Below, one piece after another: positions 51,881-60,543 of a stretch of DNA of 64,000 bases. This DNA comes from Chryseobacterium indoltheticum (lineage in GTDB: Bacteria; Bacteroidota; Bacteroidia; Flavobacteriales; Weeksellaceae): positions 1,860,001 through 1,924,000 of the forward strand of contig NZ_CP033929.1 in NCBI RefSeq assembly GCF_003815915.1, given 5' to 3'. The translations under genes and the position numbers were made by a program. Each line of letters begins with the position of its first letter. The first letter of the stretch is position 1. The notes under the pieces were generated by a model that saw only the letters and a list, made by a program, of their open reading frames with translations, ran no database searches and was not told where the DNA came from.

Positions 51881-54499
51881 ATGATGATTTGTATTTTTAT
51901 TACTAAAATAAAGGTTAGAAGTGTACAATTTCTATTGGCTTTTTTAATCTTATTTCCATATTCTGTATTTTCTCAGCAACAAAAGAGACTGATAAATAAT
52001 TATATTCTTGCCACACAAGCTAAAGATTTTAAAAAATCAGATTTAAGAGATTTTGAAATTGATAATATAGATACATCCGAATCTTTAGAAGGAGAAATCG
52101 TAAAAATTCAACAAAAATTCAAAGGCTATCTGGTTTACAATGCTTTAGGGACAGCAATCATTAAAAACGATAAAATTGTATATTTTTCAGATTCTTTTGT
52201 GAAAAATTACAACATTTCAACCTCAGAAATTGCAACAATTAATAAAGAAAAAGCACTTGTAAATATTGCTGTAACTTTAGGAAAAGAAGAAATCAAAAAC
52301 TTTCAAATTCTTAGTAATTCGTCTGCAGAATCGGGTCATAAAAATGTTGTAAGACAAAGATTAATGTTTGTTGAGGTGAAAAATAATTTAAGACTTGCCT
52401 ACGAATTTTCTTTTCAAGAACCATATTCTACAAACTATTGGAATATCCTGATAGATGCCAATTCAGGTGAAATTATCTCAAAAGACAACCTTAATCTATC
52501 ATGTAATTTTCATTCAGATGCGTATTCCGGAGGATCTATGATTTCAGATATTGCTGAATCGTCAAATCTTCAAAAAAAATCTTTCTTAAAACTTGCTGAT
52601 AATGCGAGTTATAATGTTTTTCCATTACCTATCGAGGCGCCTACTTTTGGAAACCGATCGATTGTATCAAATCCGTGGATTTTAGCTTCTTCACCAGAAG
52701 GATGGCATTCTACAGGAGCAACAAATTATACAATAACAAGAGGAAATAATGTCTACGCTTATGAGGATACAGCAAACAAAGACCAACCGGGATTTTCTCC
52801 TGACGGAGGTGTAAATAGGAATTTTGATTTCCCCTTTTCTATAAATGGCGCGCCTTCATTTAATCAAAATGCTGCAATCACCAATTTATTTTATATTAAT
52901 AACAAGGTACATGATATTTTTTATCAATTTGGATTTACAGAATCAGCAAGGAATTTTCAACAGAATAATTTCGGTAAAGGAGGAGCCGGAAACGATTATG
53001 TTGTAGCAGAATCTCAGGATGGAAAATCTTTAAATAATGCCAATTTTACAACACCTTCCGACGGAAAAAATCCTTTGATGCAAATGTATCTTTGGTCGAC
53101 AATCAATAGATATGTTTTTTATAATGCACCTGTAGCGGCAATTCCTAGGATTCCGAAGGCAAGCGCAGCCCAATTCGGATCCCAACTCAATGGAACAGGT
53201 GTGACAGGTGACGTAAACTTAGCTTCTGTAATTGATGGATGTTCGGCATTACCTGCAGGATCGTTAGCCGGAAAAATCGGATTGCTTGAAAGAGGAGGAG
53301 CTTCGGGCTGCACATTTGCTTTAAAAGTAAAAAATGCTCAGAACGCGGGCGCAATTGCTGCAATTATTTATAATAATCCTACTGCTGCTAACTTTCCATC
53401 TTCAATGGGCGGAACAGATGCTACAATTACAATACCTTCAGTTTTGATAACCAATGATGAAGGCGAATATATTAAAACTCAAATAAATAATTCATTAACG
53501 GTCAATATTACTTTGAAAAGCGATCCGTCAACTGCAATTACACCAGACGGAAGTTTCGACAATGGTATTATCACTCATGAATACGGACATGGAATTTCAA
53601 ACAGACTTACTGGAAACGGTTACACTTGTCTTCTAAAATCCGCAAGCAAAGAACAAATGGGCGAAGGTTGGTCAGATTTTTTTGCATTAATGCTTACTAA
53701 CAAACCTGGAGATAATGCGAATGTTGCAAGAAGTGTTGGGACTTATGCGAGTGGACAATCTACAACAGAAGCCGGATTAAGATCTGCAAAATACTCTCCT
53801 GATTTTTCTATTAATAATTATACTTACGGAAAAACAAACGGGATGGAAATCGAGGAAGATGGTGAAATAGTTCCCGATGTACACAGCATCGGATTTATTT
53901 GGGCATCAATGCTTTGGGATCTTCATTGGCAATATGCTGCGAAATATGGCTATTCTTCTGATGTCTTAGCCAATAAAAATAGCGGAAGCGCAAAAGTTTT
54001 ACAGCTTGTAACAGATGCACTAAAATTGCAGACTTGTAATCCTACATTTATTGATGGGCGAAATGCGATATTAAATGCCGAAATGTTGACCACCAAAGGA
54101 GAAGACCGATGTATGATATGGAAAACCTTTGCAAAAAGAGGTTTAGGTTTGAATGCTTTGGCCGGAAATAAAATGAATATTAGCGATCAAAAAGAAGATT
54201 TTTCAATTCCTAAAGACTGTACCGAAGGGAATTCAAATATTGCAATAGATAAAAGTTTAATATCGATTTATCCTAACCCGGCGAAAGATGAATTTTTTAT
54301 TTATTTAAAAGATTTTACCATCGGAAATCTTCATCTGCAGATTTACGATATGTCAGGAAAATTGATCGTCTCAGAAAACAGATCATCACAGGATTCAAGA
54401 ATTTCAGTTTCTACAAAAGATTTTGAAAATGGAGTATATGTCGTAAAGCTACAGGGAATCGGAGTTGACATGAGCTCAAGGATTATTGTGAAAAAATAA
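51881..54499 (+). CDS. Secreted M36 (fungalysin) metalloprotease with PA insert and T9SS type A sorting domain, paralog 2
   Basis: 872 residues from ATG 51881. The frame is open upstream to 51782, but that start lies in the terminator of paralog 1, while 51881 places the signal peptide (QFLLAFLILFPYSVFSQ, ending about residue 33) near the start. The layout equals paralog 1: FTP propeptide, catalytic domain, PA domain, zinc motif HEYGHGISNRL (H566, E567, H570), GEGWSDFFALML, and a sorting domain beginning SIYPNPAKDEFFI. Differences are concentrated in surface loops and the propeptide, suggesting changed specificity or regulation after tandem duplication. A terminator follows. Confidence 0.94.
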   Translation: MMICIFITKIKVRSVQFLLAFLILFPYSVFSQQQKRLINNYILATQAKDFKKSDLRDFEIDNIDTSESLEGEIVKIQQKFKGYLVYNALGTAIIKNDKIVYFSDSFVKNYNISTSEIATINKEKALVNIAVTLGKEEIKNFQILSNSSAESGHKNVVRQRLMFVEVKNNLRLAYEFSFQEPYSTNYWNILIDANSGEIISKDNLNLSCNFHSDAYSGGSMISDIAESSNLQKKSFLKLADNASYNVFPLPIEAPTFGNRSIVSNPWILASSPEGWHSTGATNYTITRGNNVYAYEDTANKDQPGFSPDGGVNRNFDFPFSINGAPSFNQNAAITNLFYINNKVHDIFYQFGFTESARNFQQNNFGKGGAGNDYVVAESQDGKSLNNANFTTPSDGKNPLMQMYLWSTINRYVFYNAPVAAIPRIPKASAAQFGSQLNGTGVTGDVNLASVIDGCSALPAGSLAGKIGLLERGGASGCTFALKVKNAQNAGAIAAIIYNNPTAANFPSSMGGTDATITIPSVLITNDEGEYIKTQINNSLTVNITLKSDPSTAITPDGSFDNGIITHEYGHGISNRLTGNGYTCLLKSASKEQMGEGWSDFFALMLTNKPGDNANVARSVGTYASGQSTTEAGLRSAKYSPDFSINNYTYGKTNGMEIEEDGEIVPDVHSIGFIWASMLWDLHWQYAAKYGYSSDVLANKNSGSAKVLQLVTDALKLQTCNPTFIDGRNAILNAEMLTTKGEDRCMIWKTFAKRGLGLNALAGNKMNISDQKEDFSIPKDCTEGNSNIAIDKSLISIYPNPAKDEFFIYLKDFTIGNLHLQIYDMSGKLIVSENRSSQDSRISVSTKDFENGVYVVKLQGIGVDMSSRIIVKK

Positions 54500-54522
54500 A
54501 ACTCAAAAAAACAATCTATATC

Positions 54523-54556
54523 ATCACCTCAGAAATTCTGAGGTGATCTTTATTTA
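54523..54556 (+). terminator. Terminator of the second M36 protease gene
   Basis: The 12 bp stem ATCACCTCAGAA/TTCTGAGGTGAT with a 1-base loop is followed by CTTTATTT. Confidence 0.8.
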
Positions 54557-54590
54557 ATATAAAAACTCATTCAAACAAGTTTTTATATCG

Positions 54591-54598
54591 TAACTTTG
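54591..54598 (+). promoter_or_regulatory. -7 box of the EamA transporter gene
   Basis: TAACTTTG, an exact TAnnTTTG, 17 bases before the ATG. No correctly placed -33 TTG was seen. Confidence 0.4.
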
Positions 54599-54615
54599 CC
54601 GGCTGTAAAAAAATT

Positions 54616-55599
54616 ATGAAGAAGAAAAATATTTTAAAAGGAGTATTATTTGTTGGTTTTGGAGCGAGTATATACGGAATGCTTGCTACATTTGTAAAAA
54701 TGTCTTACAAAGATGGTTTTACAACTTCTGAGGTAACGACCGCTCAGTTTGCGTTGGGTTTAATAGGTCTTTTAATCCTGAATTTTATTCATACCATTAC
54801 TTCAAAAAAGAAATTATCATCACCCAGTCGCAAAGAAGTCAGAATGTTGATTTTGGCGGGTACTTCTTTAGGTTGCACCAGCTTGTTTTATTATATAGCA
54901 GTACAATATATTGCCGTTTCTATTGCAATTGTATTGTTGATGCAGTCGGTTTGGTTCAGTGTTGTCGTCGAAAGTTTTATTACTAAAAAGTTTCCCAATG
55001 CTAAAAAAGTTGTCGCAACGGTAATTGTTTTGTTAGGAACAGTGTTAGCAACAAATCTGATCAATTTAGAAGTAAAACTAGATTGGCACGGCATCTTTTG
55101 GGGACTATTGGCGGCGGCTTCTTTTACGATGACGATGTTTACATCCAATACTTTGGCAACACATTTACCCGTACTCAGAAAAAGTATCATCATGTTAACG
55201 GGTGGTTCTGTAATTATTTTGGTATTTCTGTTTTTTGCGCAGATTGGCCCGCTGTATTCTGAAAGTTTAAGATCTTTTTATTTAAATTTTACTGAAAATA
55301 CAGAGCATATAAGACCATTCGATTACTCGATTTTCTGGACGTACGGATTTATTTTAGCTTTATTCGGAACCATTATTCCGCCTATTTTATTCAATTTAGG
55401 CTTTCCAAATACAGGTTTAGGATTGGGAAGTATTATTTCGTCTTTGGAGCTTCCGGTATCGGTGACGATGGCATTTGTCTTGTTGGGTGAAAAGGTTATT
55501 CTTATTCAGTGGATTGGGATTGTCTTAATTTTAATGGCAATTGTTTTGATGAATTTACCTTCAAAAAAAGAGAAGATTCTCAGCGAACAGCTCTCTTAA
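54616..55599 (+). CDS. EamA-family (DMT superfamily) transporter
   Basis: 327 residues with ten hydrophobic helices arranged as two five-helix halves (split near residue 155), the EamA pattern. The C-terminal half ends with the typical SLELPVSVTMAFVLLGE and LIQWIGIVLILMAIVLMN helices. Members export metabolites such as amino acids or nucleotide sugars across the inner membrane; the substrate cannot be told from sequence. It is a single gene between terminators. Confidence 0.9.
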   Translation: MKKKNILKGVLFVGFGASIYGMLATFVKMSYKDGFTTSEVTTAQFALGLIGLLILNFIHTITSKKKLSSPSRKEVRMLILAGTSLGCTSLFYYIAVQYIAVSIAIVLLMQSVWFSVVVESFITKKFPNAKKVVATVIVLLGTVLATNLINLEVKLDWHGIFWGLLAAASFTMTMFTSNTLATHLPVLRKSIIMLTGGSVIILVFLFFAQIGPLYSESLRSFYLNFTENTEHIRPFDYSIFWTYGFILALFGTIIPPILFNLGFPNTGLGLGSIISSLELPVSVTMAFVLLGEKVILIQWIGIVLILMAIVLMNLPSKKEKILSEQLS

Positions 55600-55627
55600 A
55601 AATGATAATTAAATTATAAATGACACC

Positions 55628-55657
55628 AAAAACCGTTTCTTTTGAAGCGGTTTTTTT
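55628..55657 (+). terminator. Terminator of the EamA transporter gene
   Basis: The stem AAAAACCGTTTC/GAAGCGGTTTTT (one mismatch) with a TTTT loop ends in a T run. Confidence 0.82.
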
Positions 55658-55682
55658 AAATTTATATCTAAATTAAATTTTC

Positions 55683-56678
55683 ATGACCAATTTTAAAAAT
55701 ATTGTCGCTATCATTTCTTTTAGCATCACTTCAAGTTTTGCTTTTGCGCAAGTCAAGCCTTTAAATGCAACGCTTACCAATTATCAATATCCTTTTGAAG
55801 TTCATTTTAAAGATTTAAAATCACAAAATCAAACGTTGAAAATGGCATATATGGATGTAAAGCCCAAAAAGTCAAACGGGAAAACTATTATGTTGCTTCA
55901 TGGTAAAAATTTTAACGGTGCATATTGGGAAAAAACAGCAAAAGATCTTTCTGATAAAGGTTTCAGAGTAATTATTCCTGATCAGATTGGTTTTGGTAAA
56001 TCTTCAAAGCCTCAAAGCTACCAATTTTCTTTTGCTCAATTGGCGAGCAATACGAAAGCCATTTTAGATGAACTGAAAATTGATAAATTGATCGTTCTCG
56101 GACATTCAATGGGCGGAATGGTTGCTACAAGATTTACTTTAATGTATCCCGAAAATGTTGAAAAACTAATTCTCGAAAACCCAATCGGATTAGAAGATTA
56201 TAAAACTTTTGCAAAATATCAAACGGTTGACGAAGCGTATCAATCTGAATTAAAAAATACAGCCGAAAGCTACAAAAATTATCAGCTTAAATTCTATTAC
56301 GACAACAAATGGAAAGCAGAATATCAACCTTGGCTCGATCTCATCGCTGGTTGGACGTTGCATAAAGATTATCCACAAGTTGCCTGGAATGCTGCTTTAA
56401 CTAGTGATATTATCTTCAATCAGCCGGTTGTTTATGAGTTTAAAAATATAAAAACACCCACATTATTAATTATCGGAACAAGAGACAGAACAGCAATTGG
56501 AAAAGACCGTGCGCCAAAAGAAATTCAGCCAACAATGGGGCAGTATCAGGAATTAGGAAAGAAAACGCAAGCGCAAATTGCAGGATCAAAACTGGTCGAA
56601 CTAGAAAATGTAGGCCACCTTCCTCACATCGAAGTCTACGACAAATTCTGGAATGCTTTGTATGATTTTATAAAGTAG
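55683..56678 (+). CDS. Secreted alpha/beta hydrolase
   Basis: 331 residues. A signal peptide (about 1-23, ending FAFAQ) sends it to the periplasm or beyond. The catalytic nucleophile is S142 in GHSMGGM, the oxyanion-hole segment is HGKNF (73-77), the acid is probably the Asp in GTRDRTA, and the His is in NVGHLPHIE near the C-terminus. The cap region is helical (about 175-245). No sorting domain is present. The substrate is not known; esters, lactones or similar small molecules are typical. It is monocistronic, and a long dispersed repeat lies downstream. Confidence 0.92.
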   Translation: MTNFKNIVAIISFSITSSFAFAQVKPLNATLTNYQYPFEVHFKDLKSQNQTLKMAYMDVKPKKSNGKTIMLLHGKNFNGAYWEKTAKDLSDKGFRVIIPDQIGFGKSSKPQSYQFSFAQLASNTKAILDELKIDKLIVLGHSMGGMVATRFTLMYPENVEKLILENPIGLEDYKTFAKYQTVDEAYQSELKNTAESYKNYQLKFYYDNKWKAEYQPWLDLIAGWTLHKDYPQVAWNAALTSDIIFNQPVVYEFKNIKTPTLLIIGTRDRTAIGKDRAPKEIQPTMGQYQELGKKTQAQIAGSKLVELENVGHLPHIEVYDKFWNALYDFIK

Positions 56679-56689
56679 AAGGGAAGTTA

Positions 56690-56899
56690 TTTTAATTGAC
56701 TTAGGAAATGGAGGCGTTAAGAAAATTGAAATTTAATCCGTTAAAAAATTCCCACTGTCTGAAGCGCGACAAAAATTCTGAGTTGAAAAAATAATTCTGA
56801 TTTCGCGCAAGTTTTGGGGATTTTAGGATTTAATTTAAATTTTTATCCGGAGTTTCCAGTCTTGAACTTTTGGTTCTTTTGTTTCAAGACAAAAGAATA
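56690..56899. repeat. Long dispersed intergenic repeat, copy D1
   Basis: About 210 bases sharing order and sequence with 61255-61464. Conserved blocks are TTAGGAAATGGAGGCGTTAAGAA (shared core AGGAAAT...GCGTTAA), ATTCCCACTGTCTGAAG, CGCGCAAG or a variant, CCAGTCTTGAA and TTCTTTTGTTTCAAGACAAAAG. The last block forms a hairpin GTCTTGAA/TTCAAGAC. Neither copy contains a supported gene. Confidence 0.65.
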
Positions 56900-56917
56900 T
56901 ATATATTAAAATAAAGA

Positions 56918-56946
56918 GAGGCTATTCAATTTGAATAGCCTCTTTT
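56918..56946 (-). terminator. rplS terminator
   Basis: The 12 bp stem GAGGCTATTCAA/TTGAATAGCCTC with a 1-base loop is followed on the minus strand by TCTTTATTTT, just past the rplS stop. Confidence 0.85.
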
Positions 56947-56963
56947 CGTATGTGTTGTCTGAA

Positions 56964-57320
56964 TTATTTCTTCTTGTAAGCAGCGTCTTTAATTCTCGCT
57001 TTTTTACCTCTAAGGTCTCTGAAGTAGTAAATTCTAGATCTTCTAACTTTACCTCTTCTGTCAACTTCGATTTTTTGAAGAGCAGGCATGTTGATAGGGA
57101 AAACTCTCTCTACACCTACATCACCACTCATTTTTCTGATTGTAAAAGTCTTTGTAGAACCTGTTCCTCTCAATTGGATTACAGTTCCTTTGAAGAACTG
57201 AGTTCTCGTTTTTTGACCTTCTTTAATCTCGTAATACACAGTGATTGTATCACCAGCTTTGAATTCAGGGAATTCTTTTTTTGTAATGTACTTGTCTTGT
57301 ACGTACTTTAATAAATCCAT
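56964..57320 (-). CDS. rplS: 50S ribosomal protein L19
   Basis: 118 residues, full family length. Conserved features include FKAGDTITVYYEI (20-32), the FFKGTVIQLRGTG strand, FTIRKMSGDVGVERVFP and the KVRRSRIYYFRDLRGKKARI C-terminus. L19 sits at the 30S-50S interface. It is monocistronic here, with an exact promoter and an about 65-70-base leader that could fold into an autoregulatory structure. The sequence after its stop carries a clear terminator. Confidence 0.97.
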   Translation of the reverse strand: MDLLKYVQDKYITKKEFPEFKAGDTITVYYEIKEGQKTRTQFFKGTVIQLRGTGSTKTFTIRKMSGDVGVERVFPINMPALQKIEVDRRGKVRRSRIYYFRDLRGKKARIKDAAYKKK

Positions 57321-57386
57321 TTTTGTAATAAAAATTTTTTGTCAAGCTAAGCAACTTACACGGACTTCGTCAGAGGTTGAATAACA
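57321..57386 (-). promoter_or_regulatory. Candidate structured leader of rplS
   Basis: The leader between the predicted transcription start and the L19 ATG contains CAAC...GTTG and GACGAAGTC pairings that could form a stem with an internal hairpin. Ribosomal protein leaders ahead of rplS have been proposed in flavobacteria; whether this one matches was not tested. Confidence 0.35.
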
Positions 57387-57391
57387 GATTG

Positions 57392-57422
57392 CAAAAATAA
57401 AACAAATTTTTCTGTCCGCCAA
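57392..57422 (-). promoter_or_regulatory. rplS promoter
   Basis: On the minus strand TTG (57422-57420), 20 bases, then TATTTTTG (57399-57392), an exact -33/-7 pair. Confidence 0.6.
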
Positions 57423-57451
57423 TACTTTACAAAACATTTTTTAATAATTTT

Positions 57452-57526
57452 CTCTAAAACTCTAAAACTCTAAAACTCTAAAACTCTAAAACTCTAAAAC
57501 TCTAAAACTCTAAAACCCTAAAACCC
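57452..57526. repeat. Octamer tandem array, eight CTCTAAAA units plus CCCTAAAACCC
   Basis: Eight perfect 8-base units run from 57452 to 57515, then a variant CCCTAAAA and CCC. Read in this direction it resembles a telomere-like C/A-rich repeat by chance. A two-unit version precedes truB at 41922. Confidence 0.92.
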
Positions 57527-57529
57527 AAT

Positions 57530-57677
57530 CATGGCGTGCCCATTCACTCGGTCATTACGCTCGCGCTCCATTTCCTCATTCAGGTCGGGCTGTCCGCTGT
57601 ATCTTTTTGGGAGTTACAGCAGCATTGCCGCCGAAACTCCCAAAAAGGATGTCGCTTCCATCCCTCACGCAAAAATA
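57530..57677. repeat. Dispersed palindromic intergenic repeat, copy C
   Basis: Has CGCTCGCGCTCC, GTCGGGCTGTCCGCTG, the 13 bp inverted repeat CTTTTTGGGAGTT (57603-57615)/AACTCCCAAAAAG (57635-57647), then GATGTCGCTTCCATCCCTCACGC split over the end. It shares the TTTTTG...CAAAAAGGAT core and the GTCGGGCTG block with copy A. Confidence 0.65.
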
Positions 57678-57761
57678 CAGTCTTTCAAATCAAAAGATTA
57701 CAAAAATTAGAAAATTCACAAAAAAATTGTAATTTCAGACCACAAAATTTTACGCAGTACA

Positions 57762-58463
57762 ATGATAGATAAAAGAGTAAAAAATGCTACAGAAGCGATA
57801 GAAGGAATCAAAGACGGAATGACATTAATGTTGGGCGGATTCGGTCTGTGCGGAATTCCTGAAAACTCAATCAATGCTTTAGTAGAAAGTGATGTAAAAG
57901 AGCTTACGTGTATTTCAAACAACGCCGGAGTTGATGATTTCGGACTTGGATTATTGTTGCAGAAAAAGCAAATCAAAAAAATGATTTCTTCTTACGTTGG
58001 AGAAAATGCAGAATTCGAAAGACAGATGCTTTCAGGCGAATTAGATGTCGAGCTGACTCCACAAGGAACTTTAGCCGAAAAATGCAGAGCTGCACAAGCC
58101 GGAATTCCTGCATTCTATACACCTGCAGGTTTCGGAACCGAAGTTGCAGAAGGTAAAGAAGTAAAAGATTTCAAAGGAAAACCACATATTTTGGAGCATG
58201 CTTACGAAGCAGACTATTCAATCGTAAAAGCTTGGAAAGGTGATCACGCAGGAAATTTAATTTTCAAAGGATCAGCAAGAAATTTCAATCATCCAATGGC
58301 TGGAGCGGGGAAAATTACCATTGCTGAAGTTGAAGAATTGGTAGCACCGGGCGAATTAGATCCTAATCAAATACACATTCCGGGAATTATGATTCAGAGA
58401 ATTTTCCAGGGTGAAAATTTTGAGAAAAGAATAGAACAAAGAACTGTAAGAAAAAAAGATTAA
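57762..58463 (+). CDS. scoA: 3-oxoacid CoA-transferase subunit A
   Basis: 233 residues, full length for the alpha subunit of succinyl-CoA:3-ketoacid CoA-transferase. Conserved features are [12 protein letters not shown] (25-36), [30 protein letters not shown] and [15 protein letters not shown]. With subunit B it moves CoA between succinyl-CoA and acetoacetate for ketone-body or branched-chain breakdown. The partner gene is about 2.1 kb downstream on the same strand, with an opposite-strand ABC exporter gene in between; the two are usually adjacent. A terminator follows scoA, so the subunits are transcribed separately. Confidence 0.95.
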   Translation: MIDKRVKNATEAIEGIKDGMTLMLGGFGLCGIPENSINALVESDVKELTCISNNAGVDDFGLGLLLQKKQIKKMISSYVGENAEFERQMLSGELDVELTPQGTLAEKCRAAQAGIPAFYTPAGFGTEVAEGKEVKDFKGKPHILEHAYEADYSIVKAWKGDHAGNLIFKGSARNFNHPMAGAGKITIAEVEELVAPGELDPNQIHIPGIMIQRIFQGENFEKRIEQRTVRKKD

Positions 58464-58488
58464 TTTTTTAAACAGTTTCAAAAAAAAT

Positions 58489-58520
58489 TATACCCCGAAA
58501 TGAACTTTCGGGGTAATTTT
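58489..58520 (+). terminator. scoA terminator
   Basis: The stem TTACCCCGAAA/TTTCGGGGTAA around a 5-base loop is followed by TTTT, 26 bases after the stop. Confidence 0.82.
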
Positions 58521-58548
58521 ATAGTTTTAAATTTATATTTTCAACGAT

Positions 58549-58575
58549 GTCATTCCGACGAAGGAGTAATCTATA
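58549..58575. repeat. Degenerate dispersed GTCATTCCG element
   Basis: GTCATTCCGACGAAGGAGTAATCT resembles GTCATTCCGTAGGAATCTC at 25973, split here as the shared GTCATTCCG core and a following AATCT. It is short and diverged, so the relation is tentative. Confidence 0.35.
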
Positions 58576-58627
58576 TTCATAATCATATAAACTTCCCGCA
58601 TCCATCATCCAACTTCCTTTTATTGCC

Positions 58628-60421
58628 CTACGCCAAAGTTTTTCTCTCTCCAATCTGTTGTCTCCACATGGCATAATACAATCCTTTTTCTTCAATTAAT
58701 TGTAAGTGAGAACCCGTTTCGATGACATGCCCGCGTTCCAAGACATAAATTCTGTCTGCGTGCATAATCGTACTTAATCGGTGTGCGATCAAAACAGTGA
58801 TTTGTTCTTTTTCTTTAGAAATTTCTTTAATCGTGGTTGTAATTTCTTCTTCGGTAATACTGTCTAAAGCAGAAGTTGCTTCATCGAAAATAAGAAGATG
58901 AGGTTTTCTCAACAAAGCTCTTGCAATGGCGATTCTTTGTTTTTCACCACCGCTTAATTTTAATCCACCTTCACCGATTACAGTTTCAATTCCTTTTTCA
59001 GCGCGTTCTAAAAGAGCGGTACAGCTTGATTTTTTTAAAGCTAATTGAAGATCTTCTTCCGTTGCAGAAGGATTCACAAACAAAAGATTTTCTCTTATTG
59101 TTCCGGCAAAAAGTTGAGTGTCCTGTGTTACAAAACCAATTTGATTACGCAATTCATCAAAATCAAATTCTTTTCCGTCAACATTATTATAAAAAATACT
59201 TCCTTCCTGTGGTCTGTATAATCCAACTAATAATTTTACCAACGTACTTTTCCCTGAGCCACTTGGCCCTACAAAAGCAATCGTTTCACCATTTTTTACA
59301 TCAAATGAAATAGCATTCAACGCTTTATAATGAGCACTTTGATGCTGAAAAGAAACATTCTGGAATTCCAACTCTTCAATGGCTCCGATTTTTTTCGGGG
59401 TCAAAGGTTTGGGCTCAACTTCTTTTTTCATCACCCGGTCAAAATTTTGAAGCGATGCTTCGGCTTCACGATAAGAAATAATAATGTTACCTATTTCCTG
59501 CATCGGTCCGAAAATAAAGAATCCGTAAAACATCAGTGATAAATATTGTCCTGGAGTGACAATGTTTTTAAAAATCAATAATAATAAAGTGAAAGTAATG
59601 ACTTGTTGTAAAAAATTAACCAAAGTTCCTTGTACAAAACTCAACGAGCGGATCCTTTTTACTTTTCTCAATTCCAAATTCAGGATCTTGTAAGTGTTGT
59701 TATTCAACCTTTCAACTTCCTGATTGGTCAGTCCCAAACTTTTTACAATTTCAATGTTTCTAAGGCTTTCAGTGGTGCTTCCTGCCAAAGCTGTCGTTTC
59801 GGTAACAATATTTTTTTGGATGGTTTTAATTCTTTTACTCAGCAAATTAGTTATAACAGCGATAAGAATAATTCCGACTACATAAACAGGCATAATCGAC
59901 CAGTGCAAACGAATGGCGTAAATAGAAACGAAAATAATACTCACCAAAATTCCAAAAAATACATTAACGAAATTATTGATAAACTTCACAGAATCTTCTC
60001 GTACTTTAGTTAAAATAGAAAGCGTTTCGCCACTTCTTTGATCTTCAAATTCCTGAAAAGGCAATCTCATAGAATGTTGTAGACCATCGGTGAAAATCTG
60101 AGCACCAAATTTTTGGATAATTACACTTACTACATAATCCTGAAATGCTTTGGCGATTCTGCTGATCATTGCCGTTCCGATCAATAGACCTAAAAAATAG
60201 AATACTCCATGATAAATATCGGTTCCGTAGAGATATTCATTCAACGTTCTTGGGATCAGTTTTTCTTTGTCAAAATAATTAGGTTGGTTAACCAATTTAT
60301 CCAAAATATTCCCCGTTATAGCAGGTGCAAATAGCGAAAATACTTGATTGATAGAAGCTAACAACAGCGAAGCAATAATCAGCCATTTATATGGTTTTAA
60401 GTAATTTAATAGAATTTTCAT
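58628..60421 (-). CDS. ABC transporter, fused permease and ATPase (exporter type)
   Basis: 597 residues: six membrane helices (about 15-315, type I exporter permease) followed by an ATPase domain (about 350-590). Walker A is GPSGSGKSTLV, the Q-loop is in FVTQDTQLF, the signature is LSGGEKQRIAIARALL, Walker B is LLIFDEATSALD and the switch His is in IAHRLSTI. Members homodimerise and export lipids, peptides or drugs; the substrate is unknown. It lies on the minus strand between scoA and scoB and so separates that gene pair. The ATG start is followed by a normal N-terminal amphipathic helix. Confidence 0.95.
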   Translation of the reverse strand: MKILLNYLKPYKWLIIASLLLASINQVFSLFAPAITGNILDKLVNQPNYFDKEKLIPRTLNEYLYGTDIYHGVFYFLGLLIGTAMISRIAKAFQDYVVSVIIQKFGAQIFTDGLQHSMRLPFQEFEDQRSGETLSILTKVREDSVKFINNFVNVFFGILVSIIFVSIYAIRLHWSIMPVYVVGIILIAVITNLLSKRIKTIQKNIVTETTALAGSTTESLRNIEIVKSLGLTNQEVERLNNNTYKILNLELRKVKRIRSLSFVQGTLVNFLQQVITFTLLLLIFKNIVTPGQYLSLMFYGFFIFGPMQEIGNIIISYREAEASLQNFDRVMKKEVEPKPLTPKKIGAIEELEFQNVSFQHQSAHYKALNAISFDVKNGETIAFVGPSGSGKSTLVKLLVGLYRPQEGSIFYNNVDGKEFDFDELRNQIGFVTQDTQLFAGTIRENLLFVNPSATEEDLQLALKKSSCTALLERAEKGIETVIGEGGLKLSGGEKQRIAIARALLRKPHLLIFDEATSALDSITEEEITTTIKEISKEKEQITVLIAHRLSTIMHADRIYVLERGHVIETGSHLQLIEEKGLYYAMWRQQIGERKTLA

Positions 60422-60543
60422 TTGTAAAATTAAAAGCCCACAAATTTACGACAATTTGCGAAGCAAAATTTATCATAGGATAAGAAAGAAAGTATTTTCA
60501 TAGTTCTGAAAAAATGGCTAATTTGGCGGGATAAGATTATGCT

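Larger units (their letters stand above)
57321..57761. other. Intergenic region between rplS and scoA: leader, promoter, octamer array and palindromic repeat
   Basis: 441 bases with no supported gene. From left to right: the rplS leader and promoter (minus strand), a nine-unit CTCTAAAA-type array, palindromic repeat copy C and about 80 AT-rich bases before scoA. Confidence 0.7.

Noticed and set aside
57452..57526. Octamer array as a CRISPR array
   Set aside because: The units are 8 bases and contiguous with no spacers, and no cas genes are present.
57536..57772. 78-residue frame overlapping the scoA start
   Set aside because: It consists mainly of palindromic repeat copy C and AT-rich spacer; scoA's ATG and family start explain the region.
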